This document shows, in pieces, positions 17,576 through 25,641 of a stretch of DNA of 64,000 nucleotides. The position numbers and the translations under genes were made by a program. The DNA is from Blastomonas sp. SL216 (lineage in GTDB: Bacteria; Pseudomonadota; Alphaproteobacteria; Sphingomonadales; Sphingomonadaceae), in assembly GCA_026625625.1 (NCBI GenBank), contig CP113055.1, forward strand, positions 3,331,001-3,395,000, read 5' to 3'. The number at the start of each line of letters is the position of its first letter. Within the stretch, counting starts at the first letter, position 1. The notes under the pieces are model-generated. The model searched no databases. It worked only from the letters and a program-made list of their open reading frames with translations, and was not told the DNA's origin.

Positions 17576-17609
17576 CCCCGTCACCCCCGCTTTCGCGGGG
17601 GTGACGGGG
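17576..17609 (+). repeat. Perfect 15-bp inverted repeat with 4-nt loop (REP-like, possible terminator)
   Basis: The arms 17576-17590 and 17595-17609 are exact reverse complements (15 bp) around the loop TTTC. It sits between two convergent genes (hydroxylase and acyl-CoA dehydrogenase). The core with CCCGC-TTTC-GCGGG resembles the extragenic GTCACCCCCGC...GCGGGGGTGAC elements common in sphingomonads, and a degenerate relative lies at 45335-45385. It lacks a T-run, so it may act as a bidirectional transcript end or be a mobile REP-type repeat. Confidence 0.8.
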
Positions 17610-17627
17610 TGCAATTGAGGCAAGAGT

Positions 17628-18731
17628 TTATAGCGGGAACGCCTGGCGGATCGCCAGCAGGCGGCGCAGCGCGCGTCCTAGCGGCAGTTCTTCGGACATG
17701 CCCATGCCGCCGTGCAGCTGGATCGCCTGCTTGCCGACCTCGACACCGTCCTCGCTGACCGCGCGATAGGCGGCGCGCGCGGCGCGGGTGGCTTCGGCAG
17801 AATCGCCTGCGGCATCGTGAGTCACCGCCTCATAGACCAGCGAGCGCGCCTGATCGAAGGCGACCTGCATGTCGACCATCCGATGCTGCAGCACCTGGAA
17901 CGAGGCGAGCGGCACGCCGAACTGCTTGCGGTCCATGGTATAGGCCTGGGTGGCCAGGCACACGCGGCGCATGATGCCGGTGCCTTCGGCTGCCAGCAGC
18001 AGCCGGGCCTTGTCGATCACCTTTTCCAGCGCTTCGCCAGCCGCGCCGGGACCCAGCAGCAGGGCGTCGGCGCCAAGCGCTGCGCCTTCCAGCTTCACAT
18101 CGGCCACCCAATGGTCGTCGCGCAGGCGATAAGGGGTAACGGTGACGCCCGCACAATCGGCGGGGACGAGGAACAGGCCCAGACCAGCAGCACCGCTGCC
18201 CGGCTCACCCTCAATCCGGGCGAGGACGATGATGGTCTCGGCGGCGGCAGCGCCATGGGCCAGCGACTTGTGGCCGCTCAGCGTCCAGCCGTCGCCGCTC
18301 TTCGTCGCCTTCGCCTCGCAATACCAGATGTCGTGCCGCGCGCGCGGTTCGTGCAGCGCCACGCCCACCGGCGCACCGCCCGAGACGATGGCTTCGATCA
18401 GGTCGCTGCGGCTCTGCGATTCAGGTGCGGCGGCGATCAGACCGCCGGCCAGGATGGTGCTGGCCAGCACCGGCTCGACCACCAGGCCTTCGCCCAGCAC
18501 CTCGAACAGGCTGACGCAATCGCCCAGGCCCGACTGGCCTTCGCCCTGCAGGCCGCCATCGGCCTCGGCAAAGGGCAGCATCAGCCATCCGGCTTCGGCC
18601 ATTTCGGCCCAGAGCGCGGTGTTGAGCGGAGCTTCTCCCATCTGGCCGAGCCTGTCGTCGGCATAATGTTTCTGGGTGAAGCGGCGGGCGCTGTCGATCA
18701 GCAGCTGCTGGTCATCATTGGGTGCGAACAT
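17628..18731 (-). CDS. Acyl-CoA dehydrogenase family protein (short partner)
   Basis: This 367-aa FAD-dependent acyl-CoA dehydrogenase homologue has the N-terminal helical domain ('FAPNDDQQLLIDSARRF'), a middle beta domain and the C-terminal domain ending 'AIQLHGGMGMSEELPLGRALRRLL'. It has no YEGT-type catalytic glutamate motif at the usual C-terminal site. It is the second gene of a minus-strand pair with another acyl-CoA dehydrogenase 115 bp upstream, an arrangement known for heteromeric enzymes of steroid or long side-chain degradation. Substrate is unknown. Confidence 0.9.
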   Translation of the reverse strand: MFAPNDDQQLLIDSARRFTQKHYADDRLGQMGEAPLNTALWAEMAEAGWLMLPFAEADGGLQGEGQSGLGDCVSLFEVLGEGLVVEPVLASTILAGGLIAAAPESQSRSDLIEAIVSGGAPVGVALHEPRARHDIWYCEAKATKSGDGWTLSGHKSLAHGAAAAETIIVLARIEGEPGSGAAGLGLFLVPADCAGVTVTPYRLRDDHWVADVKLEGAALGADALLLGPGAAGEALEKVIDKARLLLAAEGTGIMRRVCLATQAYTMDRKQFGVPLASFQVLQHRMVDMQVAFDQARSLVYEAVTHDAAGDSAEATRAARAAYRAVSEDGVEVGKQAIQLHGGMGMSEELPLGRALRRLLAIRQAFPL

Positions 18732-18754
18732 GAAAATCTGGTCCTGTCACTAAA

Positions 18755-18821
18755 CCCGTTTGTCCCGAGCCTATCGAGCGACGTGCGCACACGTGTCTCG
18801 ACTTTGCTCGACACAAACGGG
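18755..18821 (+). repeat. Imperfect palindrome between the two acyl-CoA dehydrogenase genes
   Basis: The ends CCCGTTTGT (18755-18763) and ACAAACGGG (18813-18821) are perfect reverse complements. The interior has further pairing (CGAGC near 18767 with GCTCG near 18806). It nearly fills the 115-bp gap between two co-directional genes. It looks like an intergenic repeat of the GTTTGTC-GAGC type seen in sphingomonads and could fold in RNA in either direction. Confidence 0.6.
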
Positions 18822-18846
18822 GAGGAATGGTTGGTCGAGGTCGCCC

Positions 18847-20022
18847 TCAGATCCCTGCAGCCATCATCTTGGCGAGAATGTTCTTCTGCACCTCGTTGGT
18901 GCCGCCATAGATGGACTGGGCGCGGCCGAAGAGGAACACCGACATCGCGTGTTCGCCTTCCTGGCCATAGGGATGGACCGGGTCATTGGCCGGGCGCGGC
19001 AGGGCAGCGGGCCCTGCAATGTCCAGCGCCAGTTCGGACACGTCCTGCGACAATTCGGTCCCCAGCAGCTTCAGGGGCGCGACCAGCCGCATCGCTTCGG
19101 CCGACTGGCTGGGCGATTCAAGCGCGCGGGCTTCCAGTGCGGCCAGCTTGGCGAGCCGCTGTTCGAGCGAATCGAGCCGCTGGGCGATGACGGGATCGTT
19201 GATCGGCGGGTTGATGAAATGCTCGACCGAGCTCGCCCATTCGCGCAGCCGGACCAGATCGCCGGTGGTGCGGGCGACGCCGGCAATCCCGGCGCGCTCG
19301 TTGCCGAGCAGGAACTTGGCATAGGTCCAGCCGTCATTCTCGTTGCCGACCAGGTTCTTCACCGGCACGCGCACATCGGTGAAGAACACCTCGTTTAGAT
19401 GGTGCATGCCGTCGATGGTGCGGATCGGCCGCACTTCGATGCCGGGCGTGTTCATGTCGATCAGCAGGAACGAGATGCCGTTCTGCTGCTTCACTTCGGT
19501 GTTGGTCCGCACCAGGCAGAAGATCCAGTCGGCCCAGTGCCCTTGCGTGGTCCAGGTCTTCTGGCCGTTGACGACATAATGGTCGCCGTCCCGCACTGCG
19601 CGGGTCTTCAGGCTGGCAAGGTCCGATCCCGCGCCGGGCTCGGAATAGCCCTGGCACCAGAAGCGGGTGCCGTTGACAATGTGCGGCAGATGCTCTGCCT
19701 TCTGCTCTTCGGTGCCGAAGGTGTAGATCACCGGGCCGACCATGGTCAGGCCGAACGGGCTGTACGAAGGCGCACCGGCCTTGGTCGATTCATCGGCGAA
19801 GATGCGCTTCTTGGCGAGCGACCATTCGCAGCCGCCATATTGCTTGGGCCAGCCGGGTGCGCCCCAGCCGCGCTTGGCGCGCACGCCCTGCCACCAGGCG
19901 GTCAGCTCCTTGCTGCTATTGGCAAAGCCGTCTGCGGCGAAACGCTTTTCGGGCGGCAGCTCGGCGTCCAGAAACGCGCGAACCTCGGCGCGGAAGCTCT
20001 CCAGATCTTCGTCTTCGGTCAT
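18847..20022 (-). CDS. Acyl-CoA dehydrogenase family protein (long partner)
   Basis: This is a 391-aa acyl-CoA dehydrogenase homologue. It contains 'GYSEPGAGSDLASLKTRAV' (substrate/FAD-binding segment of the family), 'YVVNGQKTWTT', and the C-terminal 'LFGRAQSIYGGTNEVQKNI'. The usual YEGT glutamate is a glycine here (YGGT). The open frame extends to 20115, but the ATG at 20022 has an AGGTGAGG ribosome-binding site and starts the typical N-terminal helix, so it is preferred. It precedes the shorter homologue on the same strand. Confidence 0.93.
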   Translation of the reverse strand: MTEDEDLESFRAEVRAFLDAELPPEKRFAADGFANSSKELTAWWQGVRAKRGWGAPGWPKQYGGCEWSLAKKRIFADESTKAGAPSYSPFGLTMVGPVIYTFGTEEQKAEHLPHIVNGTRFWCQGYSEPGAGSDLASLKTRAVRDGDHYVVNGQKTWTTQGHWADWIFCLVRTNTEVKQQNGISFLLIDMNTPGIEVRPIRTIDGMHHLNEVFFTDVRVPVKNLVGNENDGWTYAKFLLGNERAGIAGVARTTGDLVRLREWASSVEHFINPPINDPVIAQRLDSLEQRLAKLAALEARALESPSQSAEAMRLVAPLKLLGTELSQDVSELALDIAGPAALPRPANDPVHPYGQEGEHAMSVFLFGRAQSIYGGTNEVQKNILAKMMAAGI

Positions 20023-20200
20023 GATCCTCACCTTGTCCTCAAATGGGTTTGTTGGTCGCCAATCTGCACCCTGAATGACCAAATGCAAGGCGTCTTCGCC
20101 AAGAAACTGACGCATTGCCGCGATAGCATGCTAGGCTTTCGCAGGCTGGGCCAGTGCTGACGCTACGGCGCACTAAGGTCAGGCAAAAGGGGACTAGAAT

Positions 20201-21871
20201 ATGGGCAATTCGGCACCTGATACGCAGCTGGTCGACAGCAGCGATCCCTATGCCCGGCTGGAACAGACATTTCCGGTGCTGAGCGCGGAGATGGCGGCGC
20301 GAATCGCCCGGTTCGGCTCCTGCGAAGCGCTTGCCGATGGCGATCATGTCTTTCGTCGCGGCGAACGCGCGGTCGACTTTTTTCTGGTCTGTTCGGGCGA
20401 GATCGAGATCATCGACCATGGTGATCATGGCGAGGAAGGCATCGTCCACCGCCATTGCGAGCGCCAGTTCACCGGCGAGCTCGACCTGTTCAACGACCGC
20501 AAGATCCTGGTCAGCGGGCGGGCGGTCGGCGCGACCGAGGTGATCCGGGTGAAGCGTGCCGATTTCCGCAACCTCATCGTCGCCGAACCCGATATCGGCG
20601 AGATCATCATGCGCGCCTTCATCCTGCGCCGGGTCGCGCTGATGCAGCATCAGCAGGGCGCGGTGACGCTGGTCGGTCCGGCGCGCAGCGCGGATACGGT
20701 GCGGATCAACGCCTTCCTCACCCGCAATGGCTATCCGCACCGCACGATCGATTCCTCGACCGATCCCGACGCCGCGGCGTTCCTCGAAGGCTTTGGTCTC
20801 AGCGATGCCGATCTGCCGGTGGTGATTTCCAAAGAGCAGATCCTGCGCAACCCCAGCACGCACGATCTGGCCGATGCGCTGGGCGTGGCGGTGGCCATCG
20901 ACCAGCACCGGCTGCACGACCTGATCGTCGTGGGGGCCGGGCCTGCCGGGCTGGCAGCGGCGGTCTATGCCGCGTCCGAGGGGCTCGACACGCTGATCGT
21001 CGAATCCACCGCGCCGGGCGGACAGGCGGGGACGAGCAGCAAGATCGAGAATTACCTGGGCTTTCCCACCGGCATATCGGGTCAGGCACTCGCGGGCCGC
21101 GCCCAGGTCCAGGCGCAGAAATTCGGCGCGCGGCTGGCGGTGTCGCGCGCGGCGACCGGGCTCGATTGCAGCGGAGGCCATTTCCGGCTGATGCTGGAAG
21201 ACGGCACGGTAGCCGAAACGCGCGCCGTGGTAGCCGCCACGGGCGCGCGCTATCGCAAGCTCGACCTGCCCGATTATGCCCGGTTCGAAGGGGCTGGCGT
21301 CTATTATGCCGCGACCGCGATCGAGGCGCAGCTTTGCGCCGATCGCGCGGTGGTGGTGGTTGGTGGCGGCAATTCCGCAGGCCAGGCGGCGGTCTACATG
21401 TCGCGCCATGCATCGCACGTGCACATTCTGGTGCGCAGCGAGGGGCTGGCCGCGACGATGTCGAGCTATCTGATCGACCGGATCATGGCATCCGACGCGA
21501 TCACGCTGCACCCGTATAGCGAGGTGACCGCGCTCACCGGCGACACGCATCTCGAAGGCCTGGCCTGGCGCGACCGGCGCAGCGGCCAGGAGACGCGGAT
21601 CGAGGCCGGCGCGCTGTTCGTGATGATCGGCGCGCAGCCGTGCTCGGACTGGCTGCAGGGCTGTGCGACCCTCGACGAGGCGGGCTTCATCGTCACCGGC
21701 GATGGCTGCTCGCCTTTCGAGACCAGCAGGCCGGGCCTTTTCGCGGTGGGCGATGTCCGTTCGGGCTCGGTCAAGCGCGTCGCCTCGGGCGTGGGCGAGG
21801 GCTCGGTGGTGATCCAGGCCGTCCACCGCTTCATCGAGCGGCAGAAGACCGACGCGATGGGGTGCAACTGA
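20201..21871 (+). CDS. cNMP-binding / thioredoxin-reductase-like FAD oxidoreductase fusion
   Basis: This 556-aa fusion has three parts. Residues about 20-150 are a cyclic-nucleotide-binding domain ('GDHVFRRGERAVDFFLVCSGEIEII'). Residues about 155-235 resemble a thioredoxin/glutaredoxin-like domain. Residues 240-550 are a thioredoxin-reductase-like FAD/NAD(P)H module with GAGPAG at about 245 and GGGNSAGQA at about 387. The reductase CxxC is absent: where thioredoxin reductase has CATC, this protein reads YYAATAIEAQ (about 366-375). The thioredoxin-like part also lacks CxxC. A GGGGACT-type ribosome-binding site precedes the ATG. A role as a nucleotide-gated flavoprotein is inferred; its electron acceptor is unknown. 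Confidence 0.92.
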   Translation: MGNSAPDTQLVDSSDPYARLEQTFPVLSAEMAARIARFGSCEALADGDHVFRRGERAVDFFLVCSGEIEIIDHGDHGEEGIVHRHCERQFTGELDLFNDRKILVSGRAVGATEVIRVKRADFRNLIVAEPDIGEIIMRAFILRRVALMQHQQGAVTLVGPARSADTVRINAFLTRNGYPHRTIDSSTDPDAAAFLEGFGLSDADLPVVISKEQILRNPSTHDLADALGVAVAIDQHRLHDLIVVGAGPAGLAAAVYAASEGLDTLIVESTAPGGQAGTSSKIENYLGFPTGISGQALAGRAQVQAQKFGARLAVSRAATGLDCSGGHFRLMLEDGTVAETRAVVAATGARYRKLDLPDYARFEGAGVYYAATAIEAQLCADRAVVVVGGGNSAGQAAVYMSRHASHVHILVRSEGLAATMSSYLIDRIMASDAITLHPYSEVTALTGDTHLEGLAWRDRRSGQETRIEAGALFVMIGAQPCSDWLQGCATLDEAGFIVTGDGCSPFETSRPGLFAVGDVRSGSVKRVASGVGEGSVVIQAVHRFIERQKTDAMGCN

Positions 21872-21874
21872 CCC

Positions 21875-21907
21875 AAATCCTCCCCGAGCTTGTCTCGGGG
21901 AGGATTT
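21875..21907. terminator. Bidirectional terminator-like hairpin between convergent genes
   Basis: The arms 21875-21888 and 21894-21907 are perfect reverse complements over 14 bp (AAATCCTCCCCGAG and its complement) with a 5-base loop. The plus-strand arm ends in TTTT and the minus-strand arm in a matching TTT, so it can end transcripts from both sides. The plus-strand reductase fusion stops at 21871 and the minus-strand hydratase stops at 21916. Confidence 0.8.
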
Positions 21908-21915
21908 TGGAGGCC

Positions 21916-22710
21916 TCACCGATCCCGGTATTCCGGCGCGCGCTTTTCCATGAACGCCCGCCTGGCCTCGGCATAATCCTCGGTCATGCTGAGCAGGATC
22001 TGCTGGCGGTCCTCGAGCGCCAGCGCGGCCTCGAAGCCGGGCGCGTCGATATTGCGATTGAGCGCATCCTTGCTGAGCCTGAGGCCCATGGGGCTCGCAA
22101 GCAGCATGTCGGCGGCAAGCGCCTCAGCCTTGGCGAGCATCTCGTCCGCCCCGGCAATCTCGCTGACGAACCCGGCGCCAAGCGCACGCTCGGCCCCGAC
22201 GAACCGGCCCGACAGGATCATCTCGGCCGCGAGCGAGCTGCCGACCAGCCGGGGGAGGAAATAGCTCGACCCCATGTCGCAGCCGCCCAGGCCGATGCGG
22301 ATATAGGCGGCGTTCATGCGGAAATCGGGGGTGCAAAAGCGCACGTCGCTCGACAGCAGCAGCGACATCCCGCCGCCGCACGCTGCGCCCTGCGCGCAGG
22401 CGATGATCGGCTGGGGGCAGGCGCGCATCAGCTGCATCACTGTCGCGATCGCGCGCTGGGTGCGCCAGCCGCCATGCACCGCGCCTTCGCCCTCGCGCGG
22501 GGTCCAGCCCTTGAGGTCCAGCCCCGCGCAGAACGCCCGGCCTTCGGCGCGCAGGATGACGACGCGGACCTCGTGCCGTTCGGTCAGGCTGCGGAAATAG
22601 TCCTGCAGCTTGACGATCATCGGCTCGTCCATGGCGTTGAGCGCTTCGGGGCGATTGAGCGTGACGGTCTCCACCGCGCCCTGGGAGGTGATAGCAATCG
22701 GGTCGGTCAT
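21916..22710 (-). CDS. Enoyl-CoA hydratase/isomerase family protein
   Basis: This is a 264-aa crotonase-fold protein. The oxyanion-hole segments 'AFCAGLDLKGW' and 'AQGAACGGGMSLLLSSDVRF' are present, as is the N-terminal 'VETVTLNRPEALNAMD' typical of the family. Crotonases hydrate enoyl-CoA or rearrange acyl-CoA; the substrate is unresolved. It may serve the same acyl-CoA pathway as the dehydrogenase pair nearby, though it is a separate transcription unit. Confidence 0.94.
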   Translation of the reverse strand: MTDPIAITSQGAVETVTLNRPEALNAMDEPMIVKLQDYFRSLTERHEVRVVILRAEGRAFCAGLDLKGWTPREGEGAVHGGWRTQRAIATVMQLMRACPQPIIACAQGAACGGGMSLLLSSDVRFCTPDFRMNAAYIRIGLGGCDMGSSYFLPRLVGSSLAAEMILSGRFVGAERALGAGFVSEIAGADEMLAKAEALAADMLLASPMGLRLSKDALNRNIDAPGFEAALALEDRQQILLSMTEDYAEARRAFMEKRAPEYRDR

Positions 22711-22864
22711 CAGGCCATGTCCTCTCGCGCCGCTCTTGGCCCGGAATGGGGCTGCGCGGCATTTTGATGGTTAATCGGGTTTAAAGCCCCGTTTTGCGCG
22801 ACTACATCGCTAGGCCTGCCGAAACTGGGCGATCCCCGTCAACTGCAAAGGTGCGTTGCCACAT

Positions 22865-23572
22865 ATGCTCTCGTCCATCACCCAGCGCCTGAAGGGGCGG
22901 TCCGCCGCGGAAATCGTGCGGTTGATCGGGCACAACATCGCCTATCACGCGCGCGAGCTGACGCCGCAGGCGCGCGCCCGCGACCGCCAGTTCCAGGCGT
23001 TCGATGCGCAATGGGGCACCGACACCTTCGCGATGCGCGAGCTGCACACGCTGTCGGTCGATCCTGCGCTCGCCGCGCATGCCCGGCGCTATCAGGCGAG
23101 CAGCGGGGTCAACATGCCGGTCTGGTTTGCCGACCTGAAGGTGGATTTCGCGCGCACCGCGTTCATCGATTTCGGTTGCGGCAAGGGCCGGGCGGTGCTC
23201 GAGGCGGCGCGCTTTCCCTTTGCTCGGGTGATCGGCGTCGAATTCGCCCCCGAACTGGTCGAAATCGCCAACCGCAACCGCGACATCATGGCCGCCAAGA
23301 ATGCGCTCGCAGCACCGGTCGAATTCATCTGCATGGATGCAGGCGCCTATCAACCGCCGAGCGACCTCGACCTGGTGTGTTTCTTTTACGATCCGTTTGG
23401 CGATGCCGTGATGGCGCCGGTGGTCGATCGGCTGGCCGGGCTGGAACAACCGGTATCGATCATCTATCTCGAACCCAATTGCATCGGCCAGTTCCGCCGT
23501 TCCGGCCGCTGGACCGAGGGGGTGAGCGTGGACAATCTGGTGATGCGCAACCCGGCGGCACTCGCGCGCTGA
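22865..23572 (+). CDS. Class I SAM-dependent methyltransferase
   Basis: The 235-aa product has the SAM-binding motif I 'AFIDFGCGKGRAVLEAA' at about residues 98-114 and an acidic motif II 'VIGVEFAPELVEIA'. A helical N-terminal region of about 95 residues precedes it. A TTG at 22856 is in frame, but the ATG at 22865 with an AAAGGTG ribosome-binding site is the better start. No substrate-specific domain is recognised. It reads toward the TPS operon but is separated from it by 293 bp. Confidence 0.85.
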   Translation: MLSSITQRLKGRSAAEIVRLIGHNIAYHARELTPQARARDRQFQAFDAQWGTDTFAMRELHTLSVDPALAAHARRYQASSGVNMPVWFADLKVDFARTAFIDFGCGKGRAVLEAARFPFARVIGVEFAPELVEIANRNRDIMAAKNALAAPVEFICMDAGAYQPPSDLDLVCFFYDPFGDAVMAPVVDRLAGLEQPVSIIYLEPNCIGQFRRSGRWTEGVSVDNLVMRNPAALAR

Positions 23573-23865
23573 CATCAGCCCGTCGCGGCGCGGTTATTTT
23601 ACATTCAATCTTCAAATTGACGGAACTCGAGCGTCATCGGCTTGCCTTTTGTCTGTGCCAATGCTTAATCGCGAGCAGGGGCGAGGTTTGCTGGCTTCAT
23701 AACGAAGCGGCTGATCCTTGCAGGATATCGGCACTGGACGATCGTCCGGTTTTCAAGGCTTGGTGATCTGGCGCACAGTCCGGATCGGCTGGCCTGTCTA
23801 CCGGCCGGGCGGGGCTGAATTCTGCCGTTCCGAGGCGGGGTCGCACCCTCTCTATTCCCTTCGGG
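23573..23865 (+). promoter_or_regulatory. Leader region of the two-partner secretion operon with two small palindromes
   Basis: This 293-bp gap has no plausible gene. It holds a perfect 12-bp palindrome GGACGATCGTCC at 23736-23747 and a short inverted repeat ATCCT-TGC-AGGAT at 23714-23726. A TTGACG at 23617-23622 could be a -35 element, but I see no good -10 at the correct distance. The region probably carries the promoter of the adhesin operon; the palindromes are candidate operators only. Confidence 0.35.
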
Positions 23866-25641
23866 GTGCTGGATTTTGTGAACCGCATGGTGAGCTGGCG
23901 GACTTTGAATTGGCAGACCGGTCGCAAGGCCGCGATTGATCGTGCGGTTTCCCTGGCCTTGGTAGCCACAGTGCTGGGCCTGCCTGGCCTGGCCCAGGCC
24001 CAGGCGATCCCGGGCAACGTGCGCCCGCCTGCCGGCACGTTCGAGCGCGAGAACCGCGAGGCGGAGGTGCCGCTCTCCACGCCGCGCACGCCCTTTACCA
24101 TCGATCGCCCGCGCACCGACCCGAGCAGCGTTGACGATACCGCCAAGGTGCGCGTCACCAAGTTCCGCATCACCGGCTTCAACTATCTCGACGAGGACCG
24201 GCTGCAGGCGCCGCTCAAGCCGTTCCTGGGCCAGGAACTGACGCTGGCGGACATCTACCGCGCCGCCGATCTGCTGACGCGTGTCTATGCAGATGCCGGT
24301 TTTGCGCTCTCGTTCGCCATCGTGCCCGCGCAGGAAATCGCCAATGGCGTCGTCGTGCTGCAGGTGGTCGAAGGCAGCGTCGATGCGCTGGAGGTGCAGC
24401 TGAAATCCGAGGCGGGGCTGGTCGGCAAGACCCGGCTGACCGAGATGATCCGCCGCCGCTTCACCCCGCTCATCAAGCGCGGACCGGTAATGGTCGACGA
24501 GCTGGAGCGCGCGATCCTGACGACCGGCGATCTGGGCGGGCTCGACGTATCGGTGGTTGTCCGCCCGTCCGAGGCGACGCCGGGCGCGGCCAACCTGCTC
24601 GTGGTGGTCAATCTCGATCCGCTCGAGGTCGAGGCGCAGTTCGACAACCGGATCCGCGATAATCTGGGCGAGCGCCGGTATCGCGCCGGGGCCACCGCCA
24701 ATTCGGTCCTGGTGCCGGGCGACCAGCTGGTCGCCGATGTGCGCGCGACCATACCGACCGATGGCTTTGTCTCGGGCTTCGTGCAGTATAGTGCGCCGAT
24801 CACCGATGACGGGCTGGTCGGAACCGTCAGCTATTCGCGCGCCCGGTCGCGCGCAGTGCGCGGTTTCCTCTCCATCCTGCAGTTCCGCGGCGAGGAAGAG
24901 GTGGTGCGTGCCGGCCTCAGCTATCCGCTCCGCCGCACGCGCAATTCCAGCCTGATCGTCGGGCTGGAAGGCACGGCGATCAATTCGGACAGCGGCATCT
25001 TCGGCGTGACGCTGATCGACGATCGCAGCCGGTTCTACGAGCTGTACGGCAGCTATGACTGGGCCGCCGCCGATGGCAGCGTCGGGCTGTTCCGGCTGGG
25101 GCTGAGCCAGGGGATTGACGGGCTGGGCGCGACCGGGCGGTTCAACCCGCTGCGCAGCCGCACCCAGGGCGATCCCGAGTTCACGTCGCTCAACGGCTCG
25201 CTGGTGTGGACCGCGCCGCTGATCGGCACCGCGCGGTTCCGCGTCAATGCCGAGGCGCAGATCGGCCTCAATGGCGGCGCGTCGGCATCGCGCGAGTGCA
25301 ACTTCGGCGGCGACCGCTTCGGCCGGGCCTATGACTATGGCGCGGCGGGCGGCGACCATTGCGTCAACGTGGCGATCGAGGTCAACGACCGGCTGAGCTA
25401 TGGCGGGATCACGGTGCAGCCGTTCCTGTTCGTCGATGCCGGCATTCTGCGGCAGAGCGGGCGGCTGGATTTTGCAGAGCTGCGCGTCACCGAATTGTGG
25501 TCGGCAGGCGGGGGTTCGCGCATCGCGCTGCCTTATGGGCTGTTCGGTGAGGTCTATGCCGCCTGGCCCGGCAAGTCGCGCTTCACGCCGGACGGCAGCA
25601 GCGACCCGCGCATCTTCTTCTCGATCGGGGCAACACGATGA
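23866..25641 (+). CDS. TpsB/FhaC-type two-partner secretion transporter
   Basis: This outer-membrane protein of the ShlB/FhaC/HecB family exports the giant exoprotein encoded next. The 591-aa product has a signal peptide ending near LAQAQA (about residue 46), a linker, one clear POTRA domain (VTKFRITGFNYLDEDRLQ, about 103-185) and a second weaker one, then a 16-strand barrel. The conserved loop-6 motif appears as GGDRFGRAYDYG at about residues 481-492, flanked by two cysteines 21 positions apart that could form a disulfide. Start is uncertain: GTG 23866 or ATG 23887. The last four bases overlap the exoprotein start (ATGA). Confidence 0.93.
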   Translation: MLDFVNRMVSWRTLNWQTGRKAAIDRAVSLALVATVLGLPGLAQAQAIPGNVRPPAGTFERENREAEVPLSTPRTPFTIDRPRTDPSSVDDTAKVRVTKFRITGFNYLDEDRLQAPLKPFLGQELTLADIYRAADLLTRVYADAGFALSFAIVPAQEIANGVVVLQVVEGSVDALEVQLKSEAGLVGKTRLTEMIRRRFTPLIKRGPVMVDELERAILTTGDLGGLDVSVVVRPSEATPGAANLLVVVNLDPLEVEAQFDNRIRDNLGERRYRAGATANSVLVPGDQLVADVRATIPTDGFVSGFVQYSAPITDDGLVGTVSYSRARSRAVRGFLSILQFRGEEEVVRAGLSYPLRRTRNSSLIVGLEGTAINSDSGIFGVTLIDDRSRFYELYGSYDWAAADGSVGLFRLGLSQGIDGLGATGRFNPLRSRTQGDPEFTSLNGSLVWTAPLIGTARFRVNAEAQIGLNGGASASRECNFGGDRFGRAYDYGAAGGDHCVNVAIEVNDRLSYGGITVQPFLFVDAGILRQSGRLDFAELRVTELWSAGGGSRIALPYGLFGEVYAAWPGKSRFTPDGSSDPRIFFSIGATR

